Source: Flavobacterium sp. UMI-01
Lineage (GTDB): Bacteria; Bacteroidota; Bacteroidia; Flavobacteriales; Flavobacteriaceae
Length of the DNA stretch: 64,000 bases
Assembly: GCF_019656315.1 (NCBI RefSeq)
Contig: NZ_BPLU01000035.1
Coordinates: forward strand, 62,001-126,000
Reading direction: 5' to 3'
The number at the start of each line of letters is the position of its first letter. Position 1 is the stretch's first letter. Shown piece by piece: positions 17,365 to 27,006 of the stretch. The position numbers and the translations under genes were made by a program. The notes beneath the pieces are model-generated. The model did no database searches and had not been told where the DNA came from. It worked only from the letters and a program-made list of their open reading frames with translations.

Positions 17365-17397
17365 ACAAAAAAACCATTCGCGAAGAATGGTTTTTTT
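17365..17397. terminator. Terminator after the MFS gene
   Basis: Stem AAACCATTC pairs with GAATGGTTT around a 5-nt loop GCGAA (17371-17393), with an A run on the left and a T run on the right. It can serve both the MFS gene and the convergent efflux operon. Confidence 0.85.
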
Positions 17398-17504
17398 GTT
17401 GGTGAAAATTTGCTTTGTTCCAAAATCTGTATTCCGATTTTTTTTACTCAAAAGATAAGCAGGAACAGAATTAAATAATCGGTATTCCAATGCGGAATCT
17501 AGGT

Positions 17505-20500
17505 TTACAACAAGCTTTTCTTTTTTTCGTTTTTCCAAAGCTTAAATCGTTCTACTAAATAATAGAGTACGGGAACAACGATTAGGGTAAGGAAGGTGGC
17601 AAACACCAATCCGAAAATAACGGTCCAAGCTAGAGGTCCCCAGAAAATAACGTTGTCTCCTCCTATGTAAATTTTAGGGTCAAATTCGTTGAACAAGGAG
17701 AAGAAATCGATGTTGAAACCAATGGCTAGTGGAATTAATCCTAAAACCGTGGTGATGGCAGTAAGCAATACGGGTCTTAATCTGGCTTTTCCACCAGTTA
17801 CAATAGCTTCAAATATATGTTCTTTGGGTAAAATCTTATTTTGAGGAATATTCAATTCTTCTTTTTTACGATTCAATAATAACTCGGTATAGTCCAGAAG
17901 TACCACTCCGTTATTTACCACAATACCTGCGAGCGAAATGATTCCCATCATGGTCATCATGATGACAAACGGCCATCCTGTTGCCATTAAACCTAAAAAT
18001 ACTCCGATGAAACTCAAGAACACAGCCACCATGATAATAGCAGGTTTAGAAATAGAGTTGAATTGGAACACTAAAATCAACATGATAAGACCAAGTCCCG
18101 TTACCAAAGCCCCCATTAAAAACGCCATCTGCTTGTTTTGCTCTTCGATTTGACCAGTAAAGTCAAATTTTACGGTTTTAGGAGCATCAAAATCTGCCAT
18201 TTCGGCTTGAATTTGACTTACCACTGCACCCGCGTCTGTAAAACCAGGTGAGAGCGCAGAATACAATACCACCACACGATTCAAATCACGGTGTTTGATA
18301 GCACTAAATGAAGAACTGTTCTTTTGGGTAGCTACTGTAGATAAAGGAATTTCCTTAATTTGTCCCGAAGCCATATCCCTAAACGTGATGTTTTGGTTGA
18401 AAAGAGTGCTTTGGTTGTAACGGTTTTCGTCATTGAATCGCACATTAATATCATAATCTTCACCGTTCAATTTGTACACCCCTGCTTTTTCTCCAAAAAC
18501 AGAACGTCTGAGTTGGTTTCCTACTTGGCCAGCCGAAACTCCCATTTCACCTGCTTTTTCTCGGTCCACTTCGACTTTCATGGCCGGTTTTCCTTTGTTT
18601 ACATCTACTTTTAATTCGTCGATTCCCGGAATGTTACGACTGTTCAAAAAGTCTTTCATTTTTTCAGCTGTTACAATCAGCTCGGTATAATCTTTTCCTT
18701 TAATTTCGATATTAATAGGATATCCTGCTGGTGGTCCTGCTGCGTCTTTTTCAACAGAAATAGAAACTCCAGGATAAATGTCTTTTAAAGCTTCTTGAAC
18801 TTTTTGACGCATTTGTTCAGAATCTCTTCCGTTGCGGTATTTGTATTCGCGCATCGATACAGTGATTTTTCCTTTGTGAGGCATTTCGGCTGTTGAACCA
18901 CCATCTGTTTGAGGGTTTCCAGCACCTTCACCTACTTGAGAAACAGCGGATTCAACTAAATAATTCGTACTGTCGGCTTCGTTGATGTATTCTTTAGAAT
19001 TTAGAACAGTATAAACGCGTTTTTCAATATCTTTAGTTAAGGCATTTGTTTTTTCAATATCGGTTCCTTGCGGATATTCGATGTACACAATGATTTGATT
19101 GGGTTTGTTGTCAGGAAAAAACTCTACTTTGGTTCTTCCGCTTCCTACGCTCCATCCAAAATAGGTGATGATGACAGCAAAGAACATGAAAAACATTACC
19201 CCTACGACGATGAATGGTACTTTGCCTGATAAAAAGAATTTTAACCAACCTTCATACCCGTTTTCTAATTTGGTCAATGTAATTTGTTGGAATTTCAACG
19301 TCACACCTTTGATAACATATTTGTACAACCAGAACATTGCAGCGGTAAAAATCATCAAGGTTCCTAGTCCGCGCACAGCACCACCAAAAATTAGAATGAG
19401 TGTACCAAATCCTCCTAAAATAATACTCAAACGTATCAATTGTTTTTTAGAAAGTACTTTGTCTTTGATGTCCATAAATTGCGATACCAGTACCGAGTTG
19501 AAAAAGATAGCCACAAATAACGAAGAACCTAATACAACAGATAGCGTGATAGGGAAATAAATCATGAATTGTCCCATTACTCCTGGCCATAATCCTAGAG
19601 GGACAAAGGCGGCTACAGTCGTCAGAGTGGAGATGATTATAGGCATGGCGATTTCACCAATTCCTACTTTGGCTGCTTCATAGCGATTCATACCTTCGTC
19701 TTCCATTAATCGGTACACGTTTTCTACTACTACGATTCCGTTATCTACGAGCATTCCCAGTCCCATGATGAGTCCAAATAAAATCATCGTGTTCATCGTG
19801 TAGCCCAGTGCGTTCAGTATCATAAAGGATAAGAACATCGACATCGGAATGGCAAATCCTACGAAAAGGGCGTTTCTAAATCCTAAGAAAAACATCAAAA
19901 CGCCTACAACGAGGATAATACCAAAAATGATGTTGTTTACCAAATCATCTACTTGATTCAAGGTTTTGGAAGAGGAATCATTTGACAAACTGATTTTTAA
20001 ATCCTTTGGAAAATAATTCTCTTGCGTATCAGCTAGGATGGTTTTGATTTTTTCAGAGGCTTCAATCATGTTTTTTCCGGCTCTCTTTTTTACATCTAGC
20101 ATCACTACGCTGCTGCCAAATTCTCTTGCATAGGTAGTTTTGTCTTCGTCTTTAAAACTTACTTCGGCAACGTCTTTAAGATAAATAGGGCCGTTTTCGT
20201 TTTTAAGAACAAAGTTTTCTAAGTCAGTTGGTTTTTCAATTTCGCCTTTGATGCTAATGGTTCTTCGTTGTCCACTTGAAATGATATTTCCGGCAGACAT
20301 GGTTACATTTCCATTGCGTACCGCATTGATAACGTCATCAAAACTTACTTTTGAAGCACTCATTTTAAAAATATCAACCGCAATTTCGATTTCTTTTTCT
20401 TGTGCTCCACGAATGTCCACTTGCTTGATTTCGGCTAGTCCTTCAATTTCATCTTTTAGGTATTCGCCAAATTCTTTTAATTTTTCAACTGGATAATCGC

Positions 20501-20981
20501 CAGAAAGGTTGATATTCAAAATTGGAATTTCTTCGGATAAATTCAAGTCAAATACATTGGGCTCAACCTTAACACCGTTAAAAGTAGGCCAATCTTCGTT
20601 GGATTTTTTAGCATCCACTTTGTCTTTTACCTTTTGTTTGGCATCTTCTACAGTGATGCTTTCATCGAATTCTACGGTAATGATTCCATAGTCCTCTTGA
20701 GAAGTAGAGGTTACTTTAACCACATTACTCACGTTTTTGATGTCTTCTTCGAGAGGATCAATGATGAGACGTTCGATGTCCTCAGCAGTATTTCCAGGAT
20801 AGACGGTACTGATGTAAATTTTGGTTTCCTTAATTTCAGGAAAGTCTTCTCTAGGCATGGAGTAATAGGCAGAAATACCTAATACAAAGAACAAAGCCAT
20901 AATGACATATATGGTCATTTTGTTGTCAATGGCCATAGAAGAAAACTTAAATTCTTTATGCTTGATTGGTGGAATGTTCAT
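17505..20981 (-). CDS. RND-family efflux pump, inner-membrane subunit
   Basis: This 1158-residue AcrB/MexB-like transporter expels drugs or other compounds using proton flow. Transmembrane helix 4 contains GMLVDNGIVVVENVYR, with a single proton-relay Asp where AcrB has two. The large periplasmic loops and the second half (GIISLAGIVVNNGVVLLDY) follow the internal duplication of the family. It is longer than the usual 1030-1050 residues because of an extra loop around residues 510-580. The gene is last in the operon, 9 nt after the adaptor gene. Confidence 0.93.
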   Translation of the reverse strand: MNIPPIKHKEFKFSSMAIDNKMTIYVIMALFFVLGISAYYSMPREDFPEIKETKIYISTVYPGNTAEDIERLIIDPLEEDIKNVSNVVKVTSTSQEDYGIITVEFDESITVEDAKQKVKDKVDAKKSNEDWPTFNGVKVEPNVFDLNLSEEIPILNINLSGDYPVEKLKEFGEYLKDEIEGLAEIKQVDIRGAQEKEIEIAVDIFKMSASKVSFDDVINAVRNGNVTMSAGNIISSGQRRTISIKGEIEKPTDLENFVLKNENGPIYLKDVAEVSFKDEDKTTYAREFGSSVVMLDVKKRAGKNMIEASEKIKTILADTQENYFPKDLKISLSNDSSSKTLNQVDDLVNNIIFGIILVVGVLMFFLGFRNALFVGFAIPMSMFLSFMILNALGYTMNTMILFGLIMGLGMLVDNGIVVVENVYRLMEDEGMNRYEAAKVGIGEIAMPIIISTLTTVAAFVPLGLWPGVMGQFMIYFPITLSVVLGSSLFVAIFFNSVLVSQFMDIKDKVLSKKQLIRLSIILGGFGTLILIFGGAVRGLGTLMIFTAAMFWLYKYVIKGVTLKFQQITLTKLENGYEGWLKFFLSGKVPFIVVGVMFFMFFAVIITYFGWSVGSGRTKVEFFPDNKPNQIIVYIEYPQGTDIEKTNALTKDIEKRVYTVLNSKEYINEADSTNYLVESAVSQVGEGAGNPQTDGGSTAEMPHKGKITVSMREYKYRNGRDSEQMRQKVQEALKDIYPGVSISVEKDAAGPPAGYPINIEIKGKDYTELIVTAEKMKDFLNSRNIPGIDELKVDVNKGKPAMKVEVDREKAGEMGVSAGQVGNQLRRSVFGEKAGVYKLNGEDYDINVRFNDENRYNQSTLFNQNITFRDMASGQIKEIPLSTVATQKNSSSFSAIKHRDLNRVVVLYSALSPGFTDAGAVVSQIQAEMADFDAPKTVKFDFTGQIEEQNKQMAFLMGALVTGLGLIMLILVFQFNSISKPAIIMVAVFLSFIGVFLGLMATGWPFVIMMTMMGIISLAGIVVNNGVVLLDYTELLLNRKKEELNIPQNKILPKEHIFEAIVTGGKARLRPVLLTAITTVLGLIPLAIGFNIDFFSLFNEFDPKIYIGGDNVIFWGPLAWTVIFGLVFATFLTLIVVPVLYYLVERFKLWKNEKKKSLL

Positions 20982-20990
20982 CTTTCTCTA

Positions 20991-22157
20991 TTATTTTTTT
21001 ATTATAGACACAATTTGCCCGTCTTTTACGCTTCTAGCTCCTTCTTTGATAATTAAATCACCATCATTAATTCCTTCCAATATTTCAATCAAATCCCCTT
21101 GAGATTTACCAGTTGTTACAATCACTTTTTTAGCTTTGGTATGTTTGCCATCTTCTGTCTTTTCAGCGATGTAAAGGTATTGTTCTCCTTCGGCGTTTTC
21201 TGAAATAATACTCAACGGTACTGTAATCACGTTCTTGTTAGAGTAGTCGTTGATGTTTAGTTTTGAAGACAAATTAGGTTTGATTAAGCCTGATTTATTT
21301 GGTACTTGCACCTGAACTTTGAAAGAACGATTGGCAGGATTGATGTTGTTGTTTACTAACGAAATTTGGGTTTTGATGCTTTCGTTCAGCATTGGAAAGT
21401 CCACCACTACTTCAGTACCTCGTTTGATGTCGTTGATGAATTTTTCTGGAACTTCAGCTTCAAGATACATGTTGCTTAGGTTTATAATTCGCAACACAGG
21501 ACTTCCTGGTGCTAAAACACTTCCTTTTTCAGAAATGATTTCGTCAATAACTCCTGAGAATGGTGCAACAATAACCGTTTTGGCAATTTGTTTTTTAAGT
21601 TGTTGTACGGCTCTTACTTGAGCTTCATAATTCGATTTGGCTTGTAAAAATTGAATTTCAGAACCAATTTTTTGGTCCCAAAGGTTCTTTTGTCTTTCAA
21701 AAGTAGTTTTAGACAAACTAGCTTGAATTTCGAGTTGGGCTAGTTGTTGTGATAATCCACCATCATCGATACGGCCTAAGGTTTGACCTTTGGAAACACG
21801 TTGTCCTTCTTTGACAGAAAGCTGCTCTAAAATTCCGCCTAATTGCGCATTGATAACCAAGTTTTCTTTGGTTTGTACTTGTGCTTGCAATTCGATATAA
21901 TGTTTGAATACAGTGTCTTTTGCTGTTAAAGTTGTAATCAAAGTTTCTTTGTGGTGTTCATCTAAGACACTTATGGCATCATCTATTTTTTTTAATTCTT
22001 TAGATAATTCATCTGCTGATTTGATAATTTCAGCACGTTTTAATCGCAATTGTTCAAGATTCCCCGACGCAATAACGTTCTCTGTAGAATTTTTTTTATC
22101 GCCTCCACAAGAGAGCATAACGATTGAAAACACGGTTAATAAAATAGTTTTTCTCAT
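20991..22157 (-). CDS. RND efflux periplasmic adaptor (membrane fusion lipoprotein)
   Basis: This 388-residue MFP subunit links the inner-membrane pump to the TolC-like channel. The N-terminus has a lipoprotein signal (VMLSCGG, Cys17). A coiled-coil hairpin at about residues 35-75 and 140-190 is interrupted by the lipoyl halves (LGGILEQLSVKEGQRVSKGQ and IVAPFSGVIDEI). The C-terminal barrel ends GARSVKDGQIVSI. It sits between the tolC-type and pump genes in the operon. Confidence 0.92.
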   Translation of the reverse strand: MRKTILLTVFSIVMLSCGGDKKNSTENVIASGNLEQLRLKRAEIIKSADELSKELKKIDDAISVLDEHHKETLITTLTAKDTVFKHYIELQAQVQTKENLVINAQLGGILEQLSVKEGQRVSKGQTLGRIDDGGLSQQLAQLEIQASLSKTTFERQKNLWDQKIGSEIQFLQAKSNYEAQVRAVQQLKKQIAKTVIVAPFSGVIDEIISEKGSVLAPGSPVLRIINLSNMYLEAEVPEKFINDIKRGTEVVVDFPMLNESIKTQISLVNNNINPANRSFKVQVQVPNKSGLIKPNLSSKLNINDYSNKNVITVPLSIISENAEGEQYLYIAEKTEDGKHTKAKKVIVTTGKSQGDLIEILEGINDGDLIIKEGARSVKDGQIVSIIKK

Positions 22158-22183
22158 TGGTATATCTGTTTTATTGCTGATTG

Positions 22184-23530
22184 TTATTTGTTGTTAAGTT
22201 TTTCTAGAATGGCTTTTTTATTGATAATATTCACCATCGATTGTAAGTAGTTTTGTTGTGTGGTGTAAAGTTGACGTTGTGCTTCGCTAAAATCAAAACT
22301 CGAGGACAAACCTTCTTTGAATTTGACTTGTTGTTTTTTCTCAATTCTTTCAGCTAGTGCTAAATTGCTCTTTGCAGTAGAAAATTCTTCTACGCTGAAA
22401 TCAAATTCGCTTTTAGCATTGGCGTATTGTAATTTTATTTTTTGATCAGTTTCGTTAAGTTGTGTTTTGGCTTGTTCCAAAGCAATTTTAGCTTGTTGTG
22501 TTTTGGCACGATAAGCAAAACTACTGAAGATAGGCACGCTCAACCGAACTCCTAAATTGGAGTAGTTTAACCATTTTTGGTTGGCATTAAAAAAAGTAAA
22601 TTCATTTGCAAATGAATTGTATCCAAAATTAACATTGGCTGATAGAGTAGGCAGTGCTTTGCTTCTTTCTAATTTGTATTCTAATTCTCTTTGTTTTTGA
22701 AAATTAGTCGCAATTTGGAAATCTACATTGTTGGTGACATTGAAGGCTTGTATGGCCAATGCTTCTCCTACGTTCTTTTGCGTTAGAGTTTCTAATTTGT
22801 CTGTTACAATCAACTCATCGTTAAGGTCAATCCCTAGGGTGATTTTTAGCATTTTATACGCTACATCAAGCAGACGTGTGGTGTTGTTGAGGTTGCTGTT
22901 TACAGAGGCTAAGGTAATTTGTAGTTGCTCTACATTTTCCTCTTCTATCAGTCCGTTCTTAAAAGTTTCTTTGGTGTCCGAAACTGTTTTTTCAAGTGTG
23001 GCTTTGTTCTTTTTAAGGATGGCAATGCTTTCTTGTGCTAGAAGTACGTTTCCATAAGCGTTAATCACCATTTCTTTGACTTCAACAGCTGTTTTAGTTT
23101 TGGCATTTTCATAGTATTTCAAATACGTTTTGGCCGCTTGCAAAGCAACTATATAGGAACCGTCAAATAAGAGTTGGCTTAAGGTTGCCACGGCATTCAT
23201 GTTGTGTTTGGTGCCAAAAGCGAAAGTCGCAATCGTATTTTCATCACCGCCAAAAGGTCCACCGCCGGTAACTCCTTGTTGTTGTAATGAAAAATTGTTC
23301 AAATAATCTACCGTCCCATTAATTTGTGGTAAGCCTGCTGCAGTGGTCTCCCATTTCTTTTGTCTGGCTGCTTCCACATCACGACCCGAATTGATGACAG
23401 AGTAATTGTGTTCTAAGGCATGATGAATGGCCTGATCTAAGCTATACGAATAGCTTTGTTTTTTTTCTTGTGCTACAACATAAGCAGCAAAGAATAAAAG
23501 ACTGATGAATAGTAAATTTCTTTTTATCAT
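22184..23530 (-). CDS. TolC-family outer-membrane efflux protein
   Basis: This 448-residue protein has a signal peptide (cleavage after VVAQ, about residue 21) and the TolC/OEP domain, two repeats of long alpha-helices with short barrel strands (for example LSQLLFDGSYI and LGVRLSVPIFSSF). It forms the outer-membrane exit duct of the RND pump. Its start codon overlaps the stop of the TetR-family gene by 4 bp (ATGA type), indicating translational coupling. Confidence 0.93.
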   Translation of the reverse strand: MIKRNLLFISLLFFAAYVVAQEKKQSYSYSLDQAIHHALEHNYSVINSGRDVEAARQKKWETTAAGLPQINGTVDYLNNFSLQQQGVTGGGPFGGDENTIATFAFGTKHNMNAVATLSQLLFDGSYIVALQAAKTYLKYYENAKTKTAVEVKEMVINAYGNVLLAQESIAILKKNKATLEKTVSDTKETFKNGLIEEENVEQLQITLASVNSNLNNTTRLLDVAYKMLKITLGIDLNDELIVTDKLETLTQKNVGEALAIQAFNVTNNVDFQIATNFQKQRELEYKLERSKALPTLSANVNFGYNSFANEFTFFNANQKWLNYSNLGVRLSVPIFSSFAYRAKTQQAKIALEQAKTQLNETDQKIKLQYANAKSEFDFSVEEFSTAKSNLALAERIEKKQQVKFKEGLSSSFDFSEAQRQLYTTQQNYLQSMVNIINKKAILEKLNNK

Positions 23531-24123
23531 AAAAGTTGGTTTTGCATTTGTTTTTCAAGTTCGAGGAGCCCTTTTGGTGTTGCCATGGCTCGGGTATGGT
23601 ATTCTAATGCTTTTAATTCTAGTTTTTGAGCTTCTTTTTCAGAGCTGGTGTTTTCGTTTATGCTAAATATTAGCGTGTAATAAAATTGTACATACGCCTC
23701 AATATCGATGTCGTCACGGTACAATCCGGCTTCGATCCCTTTTTCTATATTTTGACGAAAACATTTTCTGCATTCATTGATTTCAATGGTCAAGACTTCA
23801 CTGTAAATTTCAGGGTAATGTTTTTTTAGTTGGTAAATAGGGGAGGTGTCAGAGGCTTGAAACATATCGCTGAACATTTTTCGAATTTCAAAATTTTCAG
23901 CTATTGCATTGCTATTTTTAGTGGTTATAGCTTCAATGATTAGATGTACTTCTTTGTGAACGTGCGCTGTTGTTTCCTTAATTAATGCTTCTTTGTTACA
24001 GAAATATTTGTAAATTGTTTTTTTTGAGATGCACATTTCACAGGCAATATCGTCCATAGTAATGCTTTTAAAACCTAGTTTTAGGAAAAGCTCGCTTGCT
24101 TTTTTTATAATTTTCTCCTTCAT
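23527..24123 (-). CDS. TetR/AcrR-family transcriptional regulator
   Basis: This 198-residue protein has an N-terminal TetR helix-turn-helix (about residues 8-50, ITMDDIACEMCISKKTIYKY) and a helical ligand-binding domain. It probably represses the operon in which it lies and releases it when a pump substrate binds (inference from the common arrangement). It follows the yceI-type gene by 12 nt and overlaps tolC by 4 bp. Confidence 0.92.
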   Translation of the reverse strand: MKEKIIKKASELFLKLGFKSITMDDIACEMCISKKTIYKYFCNKEALIKETTAHVHKEVHLIIEAITTKNSNAIAENFEIRKMFSDMFQASDTSPIYQLKKHYPEIYSEVLTIEINECRKCFRQNIEKGIEAGLYRDDIDIEAYVQFYYTLIFSINENTSSEKEAQKLELKALEYHTRAMATPKGLLELEKQMQNQLL

Positions 24124-24135
24124 TTTCGTTTCTTT

Positions 24136-24657
24136 TTATGCGGTAAATTCTAGATTGGCTTCGATTTGTAAATCTTGTCCGAGCATGATGCCGTCTTTTT
24201 GAAAGATGGCATTGGTTTTTAAACCAAATTCTTTTCTGTTAATGGTGCCTTTAACTTCAAAGGACGCTTTGCGAACGCCATTGTAATAGTTATAGCCTAA
24301 AAATTCAGTATCGAGTTCAATTACTTTAGTGATGTTTTTTACGGTTAAATTTCCTTTCAAGAAGTTGATGTTTTTGTTTACTTTTTGAAAAGAAGTCGAT
24401 TTGAAATTGATAACAGGGTATGTTTCGGTTTCAATAAAATCATCAATTTGTAAGGGAGAGTCTAGTGGTGCTAGTTTGGTTTCTTTATTGTTAATGTCTA
24501 ATGAAAATTCGATAGAGGCATTCTCGATGGTGTCGTCTTTGAGTTCTACATTGCCTTTAAATTTGTTGGTAGTTCCAGCGATATAAGCAATTATCGAGTG
24601 TTTAATTTTTAGTAAAACATCTGATTGTTCCGAATCTATAATCCAATTTGTAGCCAT
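24136..24657 (-). CDS. YceI-family lipid-binding protein, cytoplasmic form
   Basis: This 173-residue YceI-domain protein is a lipocalin-like beta-barrel that binds isoprenoid chains in characterised members. It begins ATNWIIDSEQSDVLLKIKHS and ends with LGQDLQIEANLEFTA, spanning the whole domain. Unlike many YceI proteins it has no signal peptide, so it should be cytoplasmic. It is the first gene of the efflux operon, directly behind a consensus promoter, and is next to a divergent polyprenyl synthetase gene, an interesting neighbour for an isoprenoid binder. Confidence 0.88.
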   Translation of the reverse strand: MATNWIIDSEQSDVLLKIKHSIIAYIAGTTNKFKGNVELKDDTIENASIEFSLDINNKETKLAPLDSPLQIDDFIETETYPVINFKSTSFQKVNKNINFLKGNLTVKNITKVIELDTEFLGYNYYNGVRKASFEVKGTINRKEFGLKTNAIFQKDGIMLGQDLQIEANLEFTA

Positions 24658-24684
24658 ACTAAATCATTTCAATATTTATCGAGG

Positions 24685-24715
24685 CAAATGTAGGAAGGAA
24701 ACTTTTAACACCAAA
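24685..24715 (-). promoter_or_regulatory. Consensus promoter of the yceI-tetR-efflux operon
   Basis: On the minus strand, TTTG (24715-24712), a 19-nt spacer and TACATTTG (24692-24685) match the Bacteroidetes -33/-7 consensus fully. It lies 28 nt before the yceI ATG. Confidence 0.8.
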
Positions 24716-24765
24716 ATAGTTTCCATTGTATTTACGTTTTTTTAACATTTCATTTAGAAAGCCAG

Positions 24766-24796
24766 TTTGTAATCCAATCGGATTGCTGTAAATTAG
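24766..24796 (+). promoter_or_regulatory. Promoter of the polyprenyl synthetase gene
   Basis: TTTG (24766-24769), a 19-nt spacer and TAAATTAG (24789-24796), with one mismatch to TAnnTTTG, 16 nt before the ATG. Confidence 0.6.
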
Positions 24797-24812
24797 CCGA
24801 AAATTAAAATTT

Positions 24813-25787
24813 ATGCATGCAATCGTTCAGTACCAAGAGTTTTTTGTCAATTATTTGAAAGCTCAATCCATTGATAAAGAACCTAAAAATCTTTATGAGC
24901 CTATCCAGTATATAGTAGGTTTAGGAGGGAAGCGAATGCGTCCTGTACTGACTTTGATGGCAGCTGAGGTTTTTAATGCCTCATATCAAGAGGCGCTTCC
25001 TGCGGCTATGGCGGTAGAGGTATTTCATAACTTTTCGTTAGTGCACGATGATATTATGGATGATGCGCCTTTGCGTCGAGGTAACCAAACTGTTCATGAA
25101 AAATGGGATATCAATACAGGGATTCTCTCAGGGGATGCTATGTTAATCTTGGCTTACCAGTATTTTGAACAATATGAACCTATTGTTTTTAGGGATTTGG
25201 CCAAGTTGTTTAGCAAAACAGCTTTGGAGGTTTGTGAAGGGCAGCAATGGGATGTAGATTTTGAGACCCGTAATGATGTTACCATACCCGAATATCTTAA
25301 AATGATTGAGTATAAAACTGCGGTTTTGGTTGCAGCGGCTATGAAAATGGGAGCCATTATTGCTCAAACTACCCCTGAAAATGGCAATTTGATTTATGAG
25401 TTTGGTCTTAACTTAGGATTGGCCTTCCAGCTGCAAGATGACTATTTAGACGCTTTTGGAAATCCTGAAACTTTTGGTAAACAAGTGGGTGGCGACATTA
25501 TTGAGAATAAAAAAACGTATTTGTATCTTAAAGCGATGGAACTTGCTTCGGCGTCGGATAAAATAGCGTTGGCAGAATTATTCGCAAGTCAATTAAAAGA
25601 CAATACTGAAAAAATAGAGCAAGTGAAGGCTATTTTTATTCGTACAAGTGCCGATGTTTTGACCCAAGAAACAATTGAAGCGTACACTCTTAAGGCTTTT
25701 GCAACTTTGGATAAAATGGGAATTGCTCCTGCTAAAAAAGAAGTTTTGAAAGCTTTTGGTGAAAATCTAATGAAGCGAAAAGCATAA
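24813..25787 (+). CDS. Polyprenyl diphosphate synthase (trans-type)
   Basis: This 324-residue all-trans prenyltransferase condenses isopentenyl diphosphate onto an allylic primer to make the long chain of menaquinone or a related lipid. Both aspartate-rich motifs are present: DDIMDDAPLRRG (about residues 79-90) and DDYLDAFG (about 209-216). GGKRMRP near residue 35 binds the diphosphate. Chain length cannot be read with confidence; flavobacteria typically make MK-6, so a six-unit product is plausible. The gene probably forms an operon with the next two. Confidence 0.93.
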   Translation: MHAIVQYQEFFVNYLKAQSIDKEPKNLYEPIQYIVGLGGKRMRPVLTLMAAEVFNASYQEALPAAMAVEVFHNFSLVHDDIMDDAPLRRGNQTVHEKWDINTGILSGDAMLILAYQYFEQYEPIVFRDLAKLFSKTALEVCEGQQWDVDFETRNDVTIPEYLKMIEYKTAVLVAAAMKMGAIIAQTTPENGNLIYEFGLNLGLAFQLQDDYLDAFGNPETFGKQVGGDIIENKKTYLYLKAMELASASDKIALAELFASQLKDNTEKIEQVKAIFIRTSADVLTQETIEAYTLKAFATLDKMGIAPAKKEVLKAFGENLMKRKA

Positions 25788-25808
25788 GTAGTGCTAAAAA
25801 AGGTAGTG

Positions 25809-26534
25809 ATGAGTGGAATAGCAACGGCAACATGGGAACAAGAACGGGTATTAAGTACCAAATGGGAATTGGTTTACGCTTGTTGTTTTCCTTTTTTTAC
25901 CATTTTAGCGCTAGGAATTGATTCGGTTTTCTTTACGAATCAATTTTTTGATGGCCGACAGCTGACGAACGTTTTGGCTATTTTATATTTTGTTGGGTTT
26001 TATTGGGTTGCCTCCGTGCCTCTACGAAAATTGATGTTTGTGATGGTAGGTTTGTCTTATATAGGAGAACTTATTTTTTGCAAACTACTAGGGATGTATG
26101 AATACCGCACCCCAATGATACCTTTGTATGTGCCTTTTGGCCATGCAATTGTTTATGCCTCGGGTTATGTGTATGCACACGCCTTTTGGTCTCTTCAAAA
26201 AGAATATTCTATTCGTAAATACTTCCTTTGGTTTTTTGCTGCATTATTTTTAGGCGTGGGCATACTATTACAGGATTATTTTTCGTTAGTGTTTGGCGTT
26301 TTGTTTTTTTGGTTGTTAAAACGAAAAAAATGGCAAAACTTGTATTGTTTTATAGCCCTTTGTGTGGTGTTTATAGAATTGGTGGGAACGTATTTTAAAT
26401 GTTGGGCTTGGGAGCCTGAGATTTTTGGATTCATTCCTACCTCAAATCCGCCTATGGGTGCTGTTTTTTTCTATGCCGGTGGCGATGTGTTGTTGGCTAA
26501 AATTGTAAAAATTTGGGATACTAAAAAAAATTAA
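25809..26534 (+). CDS. Multi-pass membrane protein of unknown function
   Basis: This membrane protein of about 241 residues has six or seven hydrophobic helices and conserved-looking motifs such as GMYEYRTP (mid-protein), PFGHAIVYASGY and TSNPPMGAVFFYAGGD. No known family is recognised with certainty. An alternative GTG start at 25791 would add six residues and lie 3 nt after the polyprenyl synthetase stop; the ATG at 25809 seems likelier. The tight spacing to the prenyl synthetase gene suggests a membrane or lipid role (inference). Confidence 0.75.
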   Translation: MSGIATATWEQERVLSTKWELVYACCFPFFTILALGIDSVFFTNQFFDGRQLTNVLAILYFVGFYWVASVPLRKLMFVMVGLSYIGELIFCKLLGMYEYRTPMIPLYVPFGHAIVYASGYVYAHAFWSLQKEYSIRKYFLWFFAALFLGVGILLQDYFSLVFGVLFFWLLKRKKWQNLYCFIALCVVFIELVGTYFKCWAWEPEIFGFIPTSNPPMGAVFFYAGGDVLLAKIVKIWDTKKN

Positions 26535-26536
26535 AA

Positions 26537-26893
26537 ATGAATTTTATTGCGCCAAAATCGTCTGAATTGCTCTTGCAAGAAGCGACTCAAGAATCTCTTT
26601 ACCTTCATTTGATTGAGCAAATCAATAAAGATTTTAATTTGGCCAATGAAGGAATAGACTTCCCTAAAAGCATTACGCCAGAGGAACTCAAAATTCAGTT
26701 ACACGAAAAAATCTACCGCATGATTCAGTATAAATTTGCGGAGTATCTCAACCTGCTTTATATTATAGATGTATCTGAAGAAGAAATAAAAAAGCTAGAC
26801 GGCTCTGATTTAGTAATCCTAGCAGAACAAGTTGCCTTCCTTATTTTAAAGAGAGAATGGCAAAAAGTTTGGTTTCGAAATAAATTTAAGTAA
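26537..26893 (+). CDS. Small acidic protein of unknown function
   Basis: This 118-residue soluble protein is predicted to be helical, with no signal peptide. It starts 2 nt after the stop of the membrane-protein gene, so it belongs to the same operon. Visible features are a central EKIYRMIQYKFAEYLNLLYIIDVSEE helix pair and a basic end (REWQKVWFRNKFK). I do not recognise the family and give no function. Confidence 0.75.
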   Translation: MNFIAPKSSELLLQEATQESLYLHLIEQINKDFNLANEGIDFPKSITPEELKIQLHEKIYRMIQYKFAEYLNLLYIIDVSEEEIKKLDGSDLVILAEQVAFLILKREWQKVWFRNKFK

Positions 26894-27006
26894 AGATTCA
26901 AATTATTTTAGGAATCTGAGATACTAAGATTGCAAAATATAGTTCTAGAAATTTCAAAATACTTATATCTCTCAGCTTCTTATTTGCTTAACAGCTTAGC
27001 TGCTCC

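Noticed and set aside
17104..17538. 144-codon minus-strand frame across the end of the MFS gene
   Set aside because: It lies mostly antisense to a clear transporter gene and overlaps the efflux gene end; no start signal or domain.
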